Assembly: GCA_005765155.1 (NCBI GenBank)
Contig: VCCP01000005.1
Location: 4,960,001-5,024,000, forward strand
Origin: Zelopaecilomyces penicillatus
Lineage: Eukaryota; Ascomycota; Sordariomycetes; Hypocreales; Pseudodiploosporaceae
DNA: 64,000 nucleotides
Direction: 5' to 3'
The position numbers and the translations under genes are program-made. How positions within the stretch are numbered: position 1 is the stretch's first letter; every line of letters begins with the position of its first letter. Of the stretch, positions 35,259 through 46,937 are shown piece by piece. The notes beneath the pieces are model-generated. The model worked only from the letters and a program-made list of their open reading frames with translations. It had not been told where the DNA came from and ran no database searches.

Positions 35259-38200
35259 TCATCGCCGTGATACCTTACCCATAGGCCGGTCCATCCCGAG
35301 CAAGTCTCCCGCATGTTTGCTCCAAGCACCTCCATTTGCCTTTGTGAATCCTGCCGCCGCTCCCAACCCCGATCCCGACCCCGACCCCTTTGATTTCTCC
35401 TCCCCCGAATTCCTTTTTACTAATGCTGGAACGGCCGCAGTAGTTGGAGCGCCTACTCGTGGTTTTACAGCAACAACAGCATCAAAGGGCACAATACTCT
35501 GCGGTACCTGGCCTGCAGCGTCTTCTTTTTTCGCCGCTTTTCTTCCTCTTGTCGCCGGGTTCGTGAGTTTTTTTGGTGCAGAACTTTCACGACTGAGCGG
35601 TGGTGGTGGCGGCTGCTGCTGATGCTGCTGACCTTCGTCCGAGCCAAGGGGAATCTTGCCAACAATCTGACGGGTAGCCGCATGATTGACCGCATTGTTT
35701 TGACTCGCTTCGGTGCTCGTGGCCACCACCACCACCACCTCCTTTTCTCCGGGTGAGGAGGGAATAGTAGTAGTAGTACTATGTATATGACCATGGCCAT
35801 GGTTTGAGGGTGCTTCCGTGACGTGGTTGGCTCCAATACGGCCCGTTGCTAACGCCATCGGTGTAGGAACCATATTGTCCTCGGGTACCACATATCCGAT
35901 GATTTCCTTGCTCCTAACGCTCTTGCGTGCCATCCTAGTTATGCGAGGGGCTTCCCTGGCTTCTTCACTAGCCTGCCTTGATGGTGCCTCCACAACTGCT
36001 GCTGCTGCTGCGCGCGTCCGTCTTTTAGGATTGGATCTTTTCTGTGGCTGAGTATCATCATCATCTTTATCTTCTTCAACCTCTTCGTCCTCTTTTGTGT
36101 CCTCATCATCTTGATCTTTACTTTCATCCTGTCGTGCCCCACGACGATGATTGGCTCTTTGCCGTGTTTGTTCTAGACGTTTGGTCTCGTGGCCACGATG
36201 CGTCTTGGTGGCCGCGCAGCGGATACCTGCAGTCTTTAATTTTTCCACGGACGTGTCTGACTCATTGTCGCTCACGAATGGGTTGGTCCTAAGACGGGAG
36301 CGTGCACCGGCTGTCTTGGGCGGGTCATCATCCTCGCTACCACTCCTACTATTGCTCCTAGATTTGGGAATCTTTTCAGCATCTAAGTCCTTTTTTGCAT
36401 CGCGCTTTCGTTTATGTACAGATATGATAGCGCAATCACTGTCGACATCTTTTTGTAGCGCCTTTTTATGGGCTAAAGTAGTAACTGTGCTCGACGCATC
36501 GCATTGTCTCGATTTGTCGACTTTTCTCTTCTTCGGGGGCTTATGTGAAACCAGTGGTTCATCACTCCCAAATCGAGCAGTTAGAGGTTCTTTTATATCA
36601 TTGTCCTTTTTGAGTGGGATGTCCTTCTTCTCAGACACCATAAGTAGCCCCCTTCTCTGCCTCGGCTTGATTCGCAGCTCTGTCCTCTTCTCTGTTACTT
36701 CTTCTAGTGATGATGGTTGTTGCGCATCACTCATGGCAGAGCACGCTGATGTCTCACGTTCGACTACCAGCCGACGACTCTGTTTGACTTGGGGTGAGTC
36801 GTGGCCATCGCTGTCAACGTCTGCACGCTTTCGCCTAGTTTCATCACGTCTTGTGCGATGCGAAACTTTTGTAGGGGGTTGGTCTGCAGTGTTTACATCC
36901 GGGCCGGACGCACCGTCCCTTTCAACGCTCTTTGTAATGCCTGCAGGCCTCTTGGGTTGTTGCGGTGATGGTGGTGGTGGTGGTGATGCTCGAGGGCTTG
37001 TACTGCGTCTAGATCCCTGACGCTTGCTGCGGTCGTCGTCATGCAGATCCAAGGCCCTGGACGTCTTGGCCACACGAGCTCGGCTTTCCCCGAATTCTCG
37101 GGGCTTTTGGAGAGCCGATGATGCACGAGAGGCAGCACGAGGAGTGATGTTGCGGGGTGTATCTTGTTGGCTTGTATGATGAGAAGTAGTCGTAGCAACC
37201 GCAACTGGATGAGGGAGAGAGCTTGGTACTTCCACCACCTCTACTACCTCCTCGTCTTCCTCCTCGTCTTCTTCTTCGTCCTCTTCTTCCTTAATTTGTC
37301 GAGAACGGTTGATAGCAGGTTTGTGCTGTACCTGTTTAACCTGCCGCACTGGCTGAGGAACGTTTCTCTCTTCCCGCAAAACCTCGTCCTCATTTTCATC
37401 CTCATCCTCTTCCTCAATCTGTCGAGGACAGTTGACAGCAGGTTTAGGCTGTACCGGTTTAACCCGGTGCTGGGGTCGAGGCATGTCTCTTTTTTCCCGC
37501 AAAACCTCTATTGCCTCCTCTTCTTTTGTTTCATCCTCCTCATCCTCCTCCTCTTCTTCCTCTTCCTCAATCTGTCGAGAACGGTTTATAGCAGACTTAG
37601 GCTGTCCCTGTTTAACCCTATACTCCGGCTGAATAACATTCGTCCTCTCCCTCAAAACCCCAGCCGTCCGAACCGTAGACGTATACGGCATCGAGCCCGT
37701 AGACAGCGTAAGCCTAGTTCCAAACAAACTCTGCGCATGGCCCGCCTTGCTAGGCGGCGAATCATCCAGTCTCCTCCTCTTTGCGGGCGGCGCTCTAGCC
37801 GTTGTTGCTGTCGTTGCCGCAGTAGAAGTAGCAGTAGTAGTGGTGGGTACATCTAGTGGTAGCTGTTGTTGGCGGCTAGTATCATCGCCATGTTCAGCGG
37901 CAGTTGCTCGGCGGGCTTCAAAGGGTGAACGATCAGGTATGGCAGCTCTCCCGATAGGACCAGGAGAAGTCACAAGTTCCGTTAAAGGTCGATGAAGCGG
38001 CAGGAAATGGGACCGCTGCGGACCCCCACCACCGCCTATGATATCTTGCCTCGGTAATCTAGCACTTCGCGCGGGCGTCACCATCGCTGCCGTTGTAGAA
38101 TTAGGAGTATTATTACTCGTCGTCGTCGCATTCGTCGTCACATTCATCGCCATGTTATTCGCAGCCCCCACCGCATTCTGATTTCCCATCCCCGTCCTCG

Positions 38201-38612
38201 ACGCAACCACCGCCCTCCTCTTCTCCACCTCCCGCGCCCTCTTATCCAACAGCTCCGTCAAATCCTGCTCTTTCGACCCCATACACTCGCCAACCTGCAC
38301 AATCGCACTACCACGATCAAGCCCCAACTCCAGCCCTTCCTCAAACACCTCACCATCATCACCGCTGCCACCGCTGCCCTGCCAGTGCGCATCGCCGATG
38401 AAGCCGCCGCGGTCGTCGTAGACCATGAGTCGCTTGTTGAATGTGTGGAACTTGAGGCGCCCATCTTGCCAGCGCTTCTGCTTGCGCCGCAGGTCGTGGG
38501 TGAAGAGGCATGTGAAGTCGAGTACGGCGGCTGATGTGGGTGGTGCTCCAGATGCTCCTCCTTGTCTTGCTCCAGACCCAGAGGGCCCGGGTCTTGCCAC
38601 GGCATACGACAT
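35259..38612 (-). CDS. DUF2439 protein, Mte1/ZGRF1 N-terminal-domain type
   Basis: One uninterrupted 1117-aa frame. Residues of about 28-110 form the DUF2439 domain: LDFTCLFTHDLRRKQKRW, DGRLKFHTFNKRLMVYDD, a GLDRGSAIVQVGE block and CMGSKEQDLTELLDKR. In yeast Mte1 and animal ZGRF1 this domain occurs in proteins that work with the Mph1/FANCM helicase in recombination and telomere maintenance (family knowledge), so a nuclear DNA-repair role is likely. No helicase domain follows; the remaining 1000 residues are low complexity and basic/acidic. Three imperfect tandem units of about 45 residues (core VKxxQxKxAINRSRQI followed by an acid run and VLRE) lie at about 37220-37640. The C-terminus carries mixed Pro/Ser/Lys stretches. 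Start ATG 38612 is clear. Long frames on the plus strand here are composition shadows. Confidence 0.8.
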   Translation of the reverse strand: MSYAVARPGPSGSGARQGGASGAPPTSAAVLDFTCLFTHDLRRKQKRWQDGRLKFHTFNKRLMVYDDRGGFIGDAHWQGSGGSGDDGEVFEEGLELGLDRGSAIVQVGECMGSKEQDLTELLDKRAREVEKRRAVVASRTGMGNQNAVGAANNMAMNVTTNATTTSNNTPNSTTAAMVTPARSARLPRQDIIGGGGGPQRSHFLPLHRPLTELVTSPGPIGRAAIPDRSPFEARRATAAEHGDDTSRQQQLPLDVPTTTTATSTAATTATTARAPPAKRRRLDDSPPSKAGHAQSLFGTRLTLSTGSMPYTSTVRTAGVLRERTNVIQPEYRVKQGQPKSAINRSRQIEEEEEEEEDEEDETKEEEAIEVLREKRDMPRPQHRVKPVQPKPAVNCPRQIEEEDEDENEDEVLREERNVPQPVRQVKQVQHKPAINRSRQIKEEEDEEEDEEEDEEVVEVVEVPSSLPHPVAVATTTSHHTSQQDTPRNITPRAASRASSALQKPREFGESRARVAKTSRALDLHDDDRSKRQGSRRSTSPRASPPPPPSPQQPKRPAGITKSVERDGASGPDVNTADQPPTKVSHRTRRDETRRKRADVDSDGHDSPQVKQSRRLVVERETSACSAMSDAQQPSSLEEVTEKRTELRIKPRQRRGLLMVSEKKDIPLKKDNDIKEPLTARFGSDEPLVSHKPPKKRKVDKSRQCDASSTVTTLAHKKALQKDVDSDCAIISVHKRKRDAKKDLDAEKIPKSRSNSRSGSEDDDPPKTAGARSRLRTNPFVSDNESDTSVEKLKTAGIRCAATKTHRGHETKRLEQTRQRANHRRGARQDESKDQDDEDTKEDEEVEEDKDDDDTQPQKRSNPKRRTRAAAAAVVEAPSRQASEEAREAPRITRMARKSVRSKEIIGYVVPEDNMVPTPMALATGRIGANHVTEAPSNHGHGHIHSTTTTIPSSPGEKEVVVVVATSTEASQNNAVNHAATRQIVGKIPLGSDEGQQHQQQPPPPPLSRESSAPKKLTNPATRGRKAAKKEDAAGQVPQSIVPFDAVVAVKPRVGAPTTAAVPALVKRNSGEEKSKGSGSGSGLGAAAGFTKANGGAWSKHAGDLLGMDRPMGKVSRR
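37220..37640 (-). repeat. Three imperfect repeats inside the Mte1-like coding region
   Basis: Each unit encodes a VKxxQ(P/H)KxA(I/V)N(R/C)xRQI core, a run of Glu/Asp and, in two units, EVLRE(K/E)R. It is an intragenic tandem duplication, probably variable between strains. Confidence 0.75.
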
Positions 38613-40178
38613 GACCGTTAGGTTTCAAGAATCCTGCATTTCATGCATCTCATTTGTGAGGGAGTTCCCCTTCCCTGGTGTAAATTTCAACGTCGTAAAT
38701 GTCGTCAGTCGAGTGTCACCAGAGGATATCGTAGTGTACACGAAAACACGGCCTAAAACAGCCTCAATCCGTAAGAAGTAGCTCAAGTCTTCGCTGTGTT
38801 TTCCTCCTTTTTCTCTTCGAGTTTCGTCATTCGTCGTTTCGTAGCGTCATATTGCCCCCTTGGTCCCTTTTTAACGACTTAATAACTTTATAACGTCGTA
38901 CTCGTCGTGGTAGGTGTGACGCGCCGAGATCATCCCCAGCGCGACGCCAAATCACGTGCTTAGACGTCCAAACCCCTTTGTCATCGTATGGATTACGTAC
39001 TCTAAGTGGCGGATTTCAAGCAAATGCCCAGTCGGCTCTGACGGAGCGCCCAGTCCGCTAACCCAGCCCTACGAGACCTGGACGGGCGCCACTGGAGCCG
39101 CCCCACCAGCCTCCAAACGCCCTTTTTGGAGGATCAAGCCCCCCACCACCACCACCAGGCTGTATGTAGAATGTTCCCTCTTATTTTCTCTCCAAAGTCA
39201 CCACCAACTACCCTATACTAAACCTCACACCAACGGCAATCTTCTGCCCCCTGTATCACAAACTCACAGATAATCAGCTTACTCTCGCCATTCCCAATCT
39301 AAATGTACCTATTTTTATCCTCTCAAACTCAGCGAATAAATAGACTTTATGGTGTGCTCAGATGATACGTTTTGCCACAAGGCTGTCACTAGACCAAGGA
39401 TGGACCCCTCTTTCAAAATCTCCTGGTAATAGACCCTAGGAATGGGTTGTTTGGAACAGGACTTCATTGGGCAGCGATAATACACTAGACGATTGATTTT
39501 CATTGCTTATGAGTTCTTTGACAAGCCACAGCCCCTACGATAACTTGTACACCGCCTTCTTGAATGAGGATTGACTTCTTCCAAAATGAACAAAGATTTA
39601 ATTACAGGGGAATTCATCACCATCAAAACTTGGTTGCTCGACACGGAGCAGATTCCCCGTGACCCGCTGTCGTCCTCAAATCATGTGTGGGTACGCAACA
39701 CTCCGAGGCTGACATGACCGTTCAAGGACCACGGGATACTCCGACCCTTCCGAAGAAACACAAGCCTGAAGTTTTGGCACAATAGCGTCACTGGAAATGA
39801 TCCAACTGAAAGCAAGGTCAAATAATATAGATTGGCCTAGAGTATCTAGCAAGGGTATCGTTAAAATGCACATGGTTTTCCCTTGGCCAATTCTTCTTCG
39901 TGGAAAGGACCCAAACTCCCAAATTCTCGTGCCTCCTCCCGATCGGGCAGGCGTGACTGATGCACCCAATGGCGCTGGAATGCAAAGGAAAGGAAAAAGA
40001 AAGGAAAAAAGTATCAAACGCCGAGCTAATGTCTCTGCTGTTGTCTTGCTAATGCTTCTCCGTTGAGCAAAAAAAGAGCATACAGCGCGTCTATGAATGT
40101 GATTTTTTTTTTTGAAACCTAGGCCCCAAAACATGGGCCTTTAAAGCCATTTCAATTCTCCCACTGAGTCGGCATCTT
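38613..40178. other. Intergenic interval
   Basis: Upstream of the Mte1-like gene the sequence has several GTCG-rich stretches and GACGCGCC and ACGCG-type motifs near 38918-38945, resembling S-phase (MBF/E2F-like) sites. No gene is supported; a 152-codon minus-strand frame at 39676-40134 lacks protein-like features. Confidence 0.4.
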
Positions 40179-41766
40179 TCATGTTGTGCGAGCAGCAATG
40201 CTGAGACCGGGCGAAACCAAACCATCGCGTGGCAGTGAGTCTGACGCCCGGCCTTTGTCGAGATAACCGCCTCCACAACCCTCAAGCTCCATAGGTGTGA
40301 CTGGTCCAGGGCTTCCGAGAGGAGCAAGTCGTGGCGCCATGGGTTTATGAGACAGCGAGCCGTTGAATCGAAATTCCTTGATGGGTATGCCGTTGAGGGA
40401 GATACTCGCCGCGCCATTGCTTGTACCTTTCAGCGCCATAGTGGTCTGCATGATCATATCGCGCTGGTACTGCTGCATCCTCCGGCGCTTCTCATCTTCC
40501 TGTGCAGCTCGTGACATTTCGGGCCGGTATCTAGGCACCTGAGTATCGGACTTGACAGATGCAGGCATGATATCTGCAACAGAGGCTCTTGAACTTGCCC
40601 GACTGCGGGTACGTTGTTCGTAATTTGAGGGATAGTATTTGCCCATGGGCAACGGATTGTCGTGAAAGCCTGTTGGCATGTATGAAGTAACTGGCATGGT
40701 GGGTCCTGCATGAGGCAAAGAAGGCGGCATGATTGAAGATTCAGATTGCAGCGAGTTATTGGCGTCCGAAGCCTTGTGATGGAATGGGTGAGGTCGGTGA
40801 ACTCGGGCTCGGGGGTCTTCGTGTAATGGAAAGTAACCGCTAGAATGAGGGCCAAGTTAATTACAAGGTCAGGGACAGGGCAGCTGCTTATAAACACTCA
40901 AAAGATATAGTTTTTGGAGGGATGGTTCATGTTTTAGCTTACCCAGGCAAGTCACCTCGTGCAGAGAGAGGTTCGGGAGGAGTGTAGACTGGTGCAGAGT
41001 TGATTTTCCTCATCTTAGGGAGTTCGATGGCGATGGGATTGCTCAGGCTAGACCGAGAAGACGAGGTGACGGCAGAGGCGTCGATACCACCTACAACAAG
41101 AGGCAAGCAACGTCAGCGATCGTAGATACGCGCGCACCTGTGTGAAACAGGAAAGGACAAAGGGAGCATTAGTGGGCCATGTAGCGTGACGAAGCGTCCC
41201 TGTTTGCTCGTGAAGCGGTGGAACCCTGGAGTGGGCAGCGGCCGAGTGCGACTGGCTGTCGTTGTCGCGATAGTGGGGAGGGGGGTAGTGAGAGTGGGGT
41301 TGGCAGCGACGGGCTTATGCGCTGGTTACGACATATTGCACGCCGCTATGATGCCAGTTGCACTATCCTTGATAGGCAAGGCTCTTCCTTGCCCTTGGCT
41401 GCTATCAAAAGTGCGAAACGGCGGCCGTGGGGCCGCGAGCGAGAGCCCACAATAAGCAGAAGGGGGAAGGCCGCCGTGGAAGCGGCGCGGGAAAGCGGAC
41501 GACTCCTCCGTCGACTCTGGACTCTTTGTTCCTTATGCAGTGTCTCTCTTACCTTTTGGTTTTTCGTGATCACCAGCAGTTGATGTCGGCTGTGTAGAAG
41601 GGGTCGTGGGGCGGGACATGACAAAGTCCACCTCCTCTGATCGGCCGCTGTTGTTGGAGGCCAGGGAAAGCTCCGATGAATTGGACAGAGAGCGGCCGGG
41701 CATTCCGGGGCGCCGGCACGGAGATAGGTAGGCGGGAGGCTTGAACGAGCGGGCAAATGAGGCCAT
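40179..41766 (-). CDS. Ser/Pro-rich protein, function unknown
   Basis: Three exons: 41766-41553, 41090-40943 and 40839-40179 (1023 nt, 340 aa). The first intron is long (462 nt). Joins are phase 1 and phase 2 with GTAAGA and GTAAGC donors and GTTGTAG and ATTCTAG acceptors. Sequence blocks such as MASFARSFKPPAYLSPCRRP, PKMRKINSAPVYTPPEPL, a helical EDEKRRRMQQYQRDMIMQT and SLNGIPIKEFRFNGSLSHKP suggest a mostly disordered protein with short conserved motifs and many possible phosphorylation sites. No domain is recognised. The 5' leader carries a CTG/CAG run (about 41882-41910). It is probably a conserved fungal protein. Confidence 0.7.
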
Positions 41767-44700
41767 CTTCTGAGGTATGGATAGCCGCTTTGTTCGGGGC
41801 ACCGAGACTTGTGTGTTTAGAAAATAGTTCCAGAGCGAGACATGCCACTTGTCTGATTCGGGGGGTTGCTCTGTGCCAAGATGCTGCTGCTGCTGCTGCT
41901 GATGATGATGGCACGTTGTGTCTGCGTGGTGGGGTCGGAAGCACGGGCACTGTTCGATTATGCTTTTCTCATTCCTTGTTTTTCCTTGATTCCATGTGTC
42001 TCTTGTCCCTGTAGGAATAAGGGTTGCTGTAATTGTCGGTAGCTGCAAGTAGGGTCTTTGTCAAATTCCAGCGGCAGCCGAGTAACCGAAAAGGCAAAAA
42101 GGAGATCGGGCGAGGACGGTAGTGCCGGTAGATGAAACTAATACATCGACGATGTGTTTGTTCGAATTGTGTTCCACAGCAGCGGCGTTTGATGGTGTTT
42201 TTGGCAAGGCGGACTGGAGTGGAACGGGTGTACGAGCCAGCGATGACGACAGCCTCAACAGCAGAGGCATGCACAGGCAGTCGATGATGGGATGGCAGGG
42301 AGAGGGATGGATGCAGAGAGATGATGAGGAGAAGAAAAGCAGTGTAGATGGTTGAAAGAAGAAAAGATGGAGAGGTGATGAGCAGCTGGAGAGAGAAAGT
42401 GTGAAGCGAGGAAGGGCAGAACTGATAACAACTTCCAGGCCGCAGGTTGTACCCTGTGAGAGGTAGAGTGGGCGTAGAAGTGGGCAACGATGGGCATGGG
42501 GCTGTTTGCCCACAGGGCCACGGAGTCACAGAACCAGAGGTGCTACAGGGGGTTACAGGGGCCAAGAGACCTACCTGTGCACCCATGCCTGTTGAGGTGG
42601 CAGGCAGGCGTTGTACAGTACAGGTACATTGATCACTGTGCTCTACTTGAGCCCAAGGCTGAGTGGAAAATGGAAAAAGAGAGCGCTGGTCAGACACAGC
42701 ACTGTGGAATGGCAGATGGATGTACGAGGTGGGTACTTGGAGCTTGGGCTAAAGTAGCACGACGAGACAAGTTCTCCTATGTACCGCCCATCTTTCCTCA
42801 GTAGAGATGCGTCCAGTGGTCCGTCAGTGGGTACAGTTACAGCCCTGAACGACTAGGTGGTGCCTGCCTGTAAATCGGAGGCTTGGCATGGGGGCTTGGC
42901 TGGCACTCATGCTTCCGAAGTCATTTGCATGACCTGAGCAGGTGCGAAGTATCTCGTTTTGCCCCTAACTTGTGTTTTCTTCTCTTTCTTAAATGTATTA
43001 TTGGTGTGTCTCTCACTCTTGAGTTCCTTTGGGATTAGAATACTGAAGCATTCTATTATCTTGATAACGATATGCTCTCTTTCTGAATGTACAGATGAGT
43101 GATTTGGCCAGCGTAAAATGAGAGGCATTAAGTACCAATGTAATACCTCATTTTGATGGAGGTTGCATCAGTTTCCGATCGGCAATGATCAGCCCTTATA
43201 GCGACCTTTTAGCTGCCCATCAATCCCTATAGCGCCTATTGAGCGTCAGAGGGGTCGCACACCATCGATTTGTGACGAGAGAAGAAGGAAAACAACAACA
43301 ACAACACACATGAACTTGAACATGCCACAGTCTCCCCTTTCCCACGGCTGAATGATGATCAACACGCCTAATTGGTCTAGAAGGCCATATATCCTACATG
43401 CACTTTGGAGAAGATCTCTCTTTTTCCAAAAGGTCCTCTTTTTACTTATCAATTATTACTAACTGGATAAAATCCGCCAGAGGTCGGGTTGCTGATCTGG
43501 CGGCTGGCGGTTGGCTAAGATCGACGGGTCCCCTAAAACAACTTGCAAACTACAGCGTTGCCACCGCCACCACATGCTGCGCTACACCAAGACACTGCAC
43601 TGTAGGCCCTTGGGAGAGCCTAACGCACACCCTCTGTCCACCGTACCGACATGAACTGTAACTTTGATGTGTCGCAATCAACTATTCACGCCTTCCTTTC
43701 CCCTCTCCCGTGTTTTGACATGGTTTGGCAGGCCTATGACATAGCGGACACTTGTCCCAATGGGAGTGAGGCGGCACATATCTAGCTTTTGTCTGGCAGG
43801 CAGGCGAGGCAGGGCCCATCTTCGTGTGTGTCATACATGAGACTATCGCGATGCACTGTAGACACTTCACCATCATTGCCTTTAGTTGTTCAAGACATTT
43901 CATTCCGCTAGCTCCTGTGGTTGTGTCTGTTGGTGACGGGTAGATGTGTTTGTGCATCTGTAAAAAATCAGGCTGTGCCGGCTGTCGCTCACTCACTCAT
44001 GTTAACAGTGAATAACTGTAGATATTTGCCGCTCTTACACAAACGTAATCAAAGTAAAGTTCAGTAATCAAATGAAGAGTCCTGGGTGTCTTCATCCGTG
44101 TGTTTTACCAGTTGGAATAAATGTATCTATCTACCCGACCAACAAACATGGCTATGATCCAAGCCAACTCACCCATAATCTTAGGCACTCCATGGTATGC
44201 ACATTATTTTCATCACCATACAGATACAATCCACACGTGTTGCGCGGAGTAGATCCGATGCCCATCCTCCAATGATGAATCGCCCAGTCATTGACAGATA
44301 GGCATATTGATTGGTGTCTCATCCGTCTTTCCGTTGTTGCTGGCCAAACCCCACGTATTATGCCTCCAAACGAGTAGATGACCCCGATTTTGTGGGACAG
44401 GACATGCGTTGCGGCCATTAAATACGACACTCATACGTGTGCCGTACGGTATATCTGGTCGACTTGGTGGCGGGTGGGTGGATTGTATTATTGCATATGC
44501 ATGGCCCTTTGAGAAGCCATACACAGAAACGGAGCGTCACAAACATGGCAAGTTGCATGCATTGTGTCACCCTAAAAGCACTTTATCTCTCTGCGTATGC
44601 GTGTCTCTACACAACACCCTGGTTTTTAGAGTCCCTTTTTTTCTCATGTCCCTCATCTTTTGATGTGACTGCGTACAGTAGGCGTGTTACGGAATCTCAG

Positions 44701-46937
44701 ACACGGAACCTGCAGATGGTGAAATGCGCACAAGAGCCAAACTGTGCCATCAAGCCGCATCATGACTAGTAAAATTATCATCAATAAAACGCAGCAAAAT
44801 ACAGGGACCATAATCCCATATGCGCCGAGGCAATGAACAGCAACATTGCAGAAAATACATTGGGGACCCCCCCTCCCGATCTGCTTGACGATGGTAACCG
44901 GCAAGCATCTACCAGGATGGCACGGCATCGGACAAGAGCATGGCGGCTAGATGCAGATGATCTGTCAAGAAAGATATGCGCCGATGCTTCCTAGTCCCTT
45001 GACGGTCTAGAGCTAGAAAAGGCAGAAGTATAAAGGGCATATTATCCAGTTTGGGCATCCCGGCGGTGTCGCCATCAGGGATCCAGGCGTTGGGAATAAC
45101 GCTACTCCAGACATCTAGAGTAACGTTAAACGCAGACGGATGGTATAAGAGCCGCTGGATCATCACAGAAAACCCCCCCTGAACGGTTACCCGAGTGCCA
45201 CCAAGCGCTGTTATTATTGCGGGACATAAATAGACAGATATACATAACGGAAAGTACAGAGTAAATATTGACAGACTTGCCAAATCTCAAAGCTCCCAAA
45301 ACTACCCAACTTGGGGAGTAAACTGAGGTAGGTAGTATCAGAGTGGAGATTGTCTGGTAGAGGAAAAATTGGGTTAAAGCGGGCCGTGCGGTAGGATTTT
45401 CCAGATACGATCATCATCACGCAGCGATGACGCAACAATGCCGTTTTTTAGGAGGCCTGGCCGCGATTATTAATGACTTGGGTGGGAGGAATATTAGGAT
45501 GAAGAAAGGAAAAAAAAAACCGTTAATAATCCAAGTGGGCGGATCGGCAAGAATAATCGTTTGATCATTTGTTGAGATGGCAGTGTCTATCATTACTTCT
45601 TCATGCACTGATGGGACCGAACTGGATGAAAAGGAAAGGATCTGGTTGAGCTTGGGGAGGTTTATGTCAACATCGGCCCATTAACATGACAATTACGATG
45701 GATAAGGCCATACTCTGTGTTGGCAATTTACTGCCAACAAACAGTTATTATCGCATCAGGCTCCGTTCAAGACTGTAGATCCACCGTACAGGAGATACCC
45801 ACCCCGTGACAACAAACCCACCAGACTACGCAATACGGCCTGCATCCACATGTGATACTGCCCCTCGGTCCAGTCCTCGCCGTCCAAGTCAGTAACTTAT
45901 CGTACCCAACCAACGGGTTGCAAAAAAACACAGCCGTGATCACTCTTGAGAGATTTCAACTGATGAATCACTGAGTTTTAGAAATCTCTAGCAATATCCA
46001 GAAATATTTAGGAATCTCTAGCAATGTCCAGAATCTCCAGAAATATATAAAGATCCCAGTTAAATACACTAGGTGTAGGTATCTCAACGTTCCACCCCGG
46101 TACACGCTGTAATCTCCTGGCCGTTGCTCCATCTACATCCAGGGATTCCAAAAAGCACAGGAGATTGGACGGACCGGAGAATTCCATCGACCCGCAGGAA
46201 ATCATTGGTGACAAACGAACACGCGCAGGAGGGAAGAGAGAAAAGTAGGGGTTCTCCTCTCTATCACTTTTTTGAGGAGACGGGAGACCCTGGAGACCCT
46301 GGAAAAGGTGGTGCTGTCGCATGTTGGCGAGTAATGAAGACATGTCGCTTGACCTCATCTTATTCATGCAAACACGGGGAGGGGACGGGATTCGGTGCAA
46401 GTCACACCGATGCAACGGGTCCTAAAAACAGGTCCCGATCTGGTTCCATGACTTGGCAAACTTGGGTTTCTACAACTATTCAATTTCCACCTGTGCCTTA
46501 CATGACATAATGATCGGGTGTATCAAGATACAGTTTTGTAGCTGCTGTTTTGCAATACTGATGTATTTTCTTATGTTGAAAGAAAGCGCTGGATTTTGTA
46601 GTCAAGATACACGTTTTAGTTGCCTCACTTACGCTCGTCTAACAACAGAACGAGGTGAAGCAATCGGTAAACTATCGTAACACGCATTTTCAAGAGATTG
46701 CCTGTCCGGATTATACCGCGTGGCAACACGGTCTTATCTCTCAACTTTTGTCATCATCGTGCCGCCGGCCCGTGCCATTGAACAAGCCTCAGAAACCGCG
46801 CGACATGGCGCTCTGCTAGTACTTACCATCACCAGCAGGCGCTAAGCGCACCATTCATGTCTAAGCTAAATAGCCAACAACATATTGATTCTCACTCTTA
46901 CACAAATTTATAGCCCCTATAATCGGGCAAATCAACT
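41767..46937. other. Gene-poor 5.2-kb region
   Basis: Apart from the 10-bp array at 45981-46049, I find no supported gene. A 242-codon minus-strand frame at 41969-42697 is Ser/Pro/Leu-rich without domain or splice support and probably lies in the promoter/leader of the 340-aa gene. Other frames are under 140 codons. A long leader, non-coding RNA or regulatory region is possible. Confidence 0.4.
45981..46049. repeat. Seven-unit 10-bp-period array
   Basis: Units such as GAAATCTCTA, GCAATATCCA, GAAATATTTA and GGAATCTCTA, one of them 9 bp long. In phase with the consensus AATRTCYAGM used by the arrays at 18131 and 21931 (the latter inverted). Confidence 0.8.

Noticed and set aside
36151..37020. 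289-codon plus-strand frame inside the Mte1-like gene
   Set aside because: Opposite strand of a single 1117-aa protein with a recognised domain; no motif of its own.
41969..42697. 242-codon minus-strand frame
   Set aside because: No domain, no splice context and a promoter-like position upstream of the 340-aa gene; composition is pyrimidine-driven.
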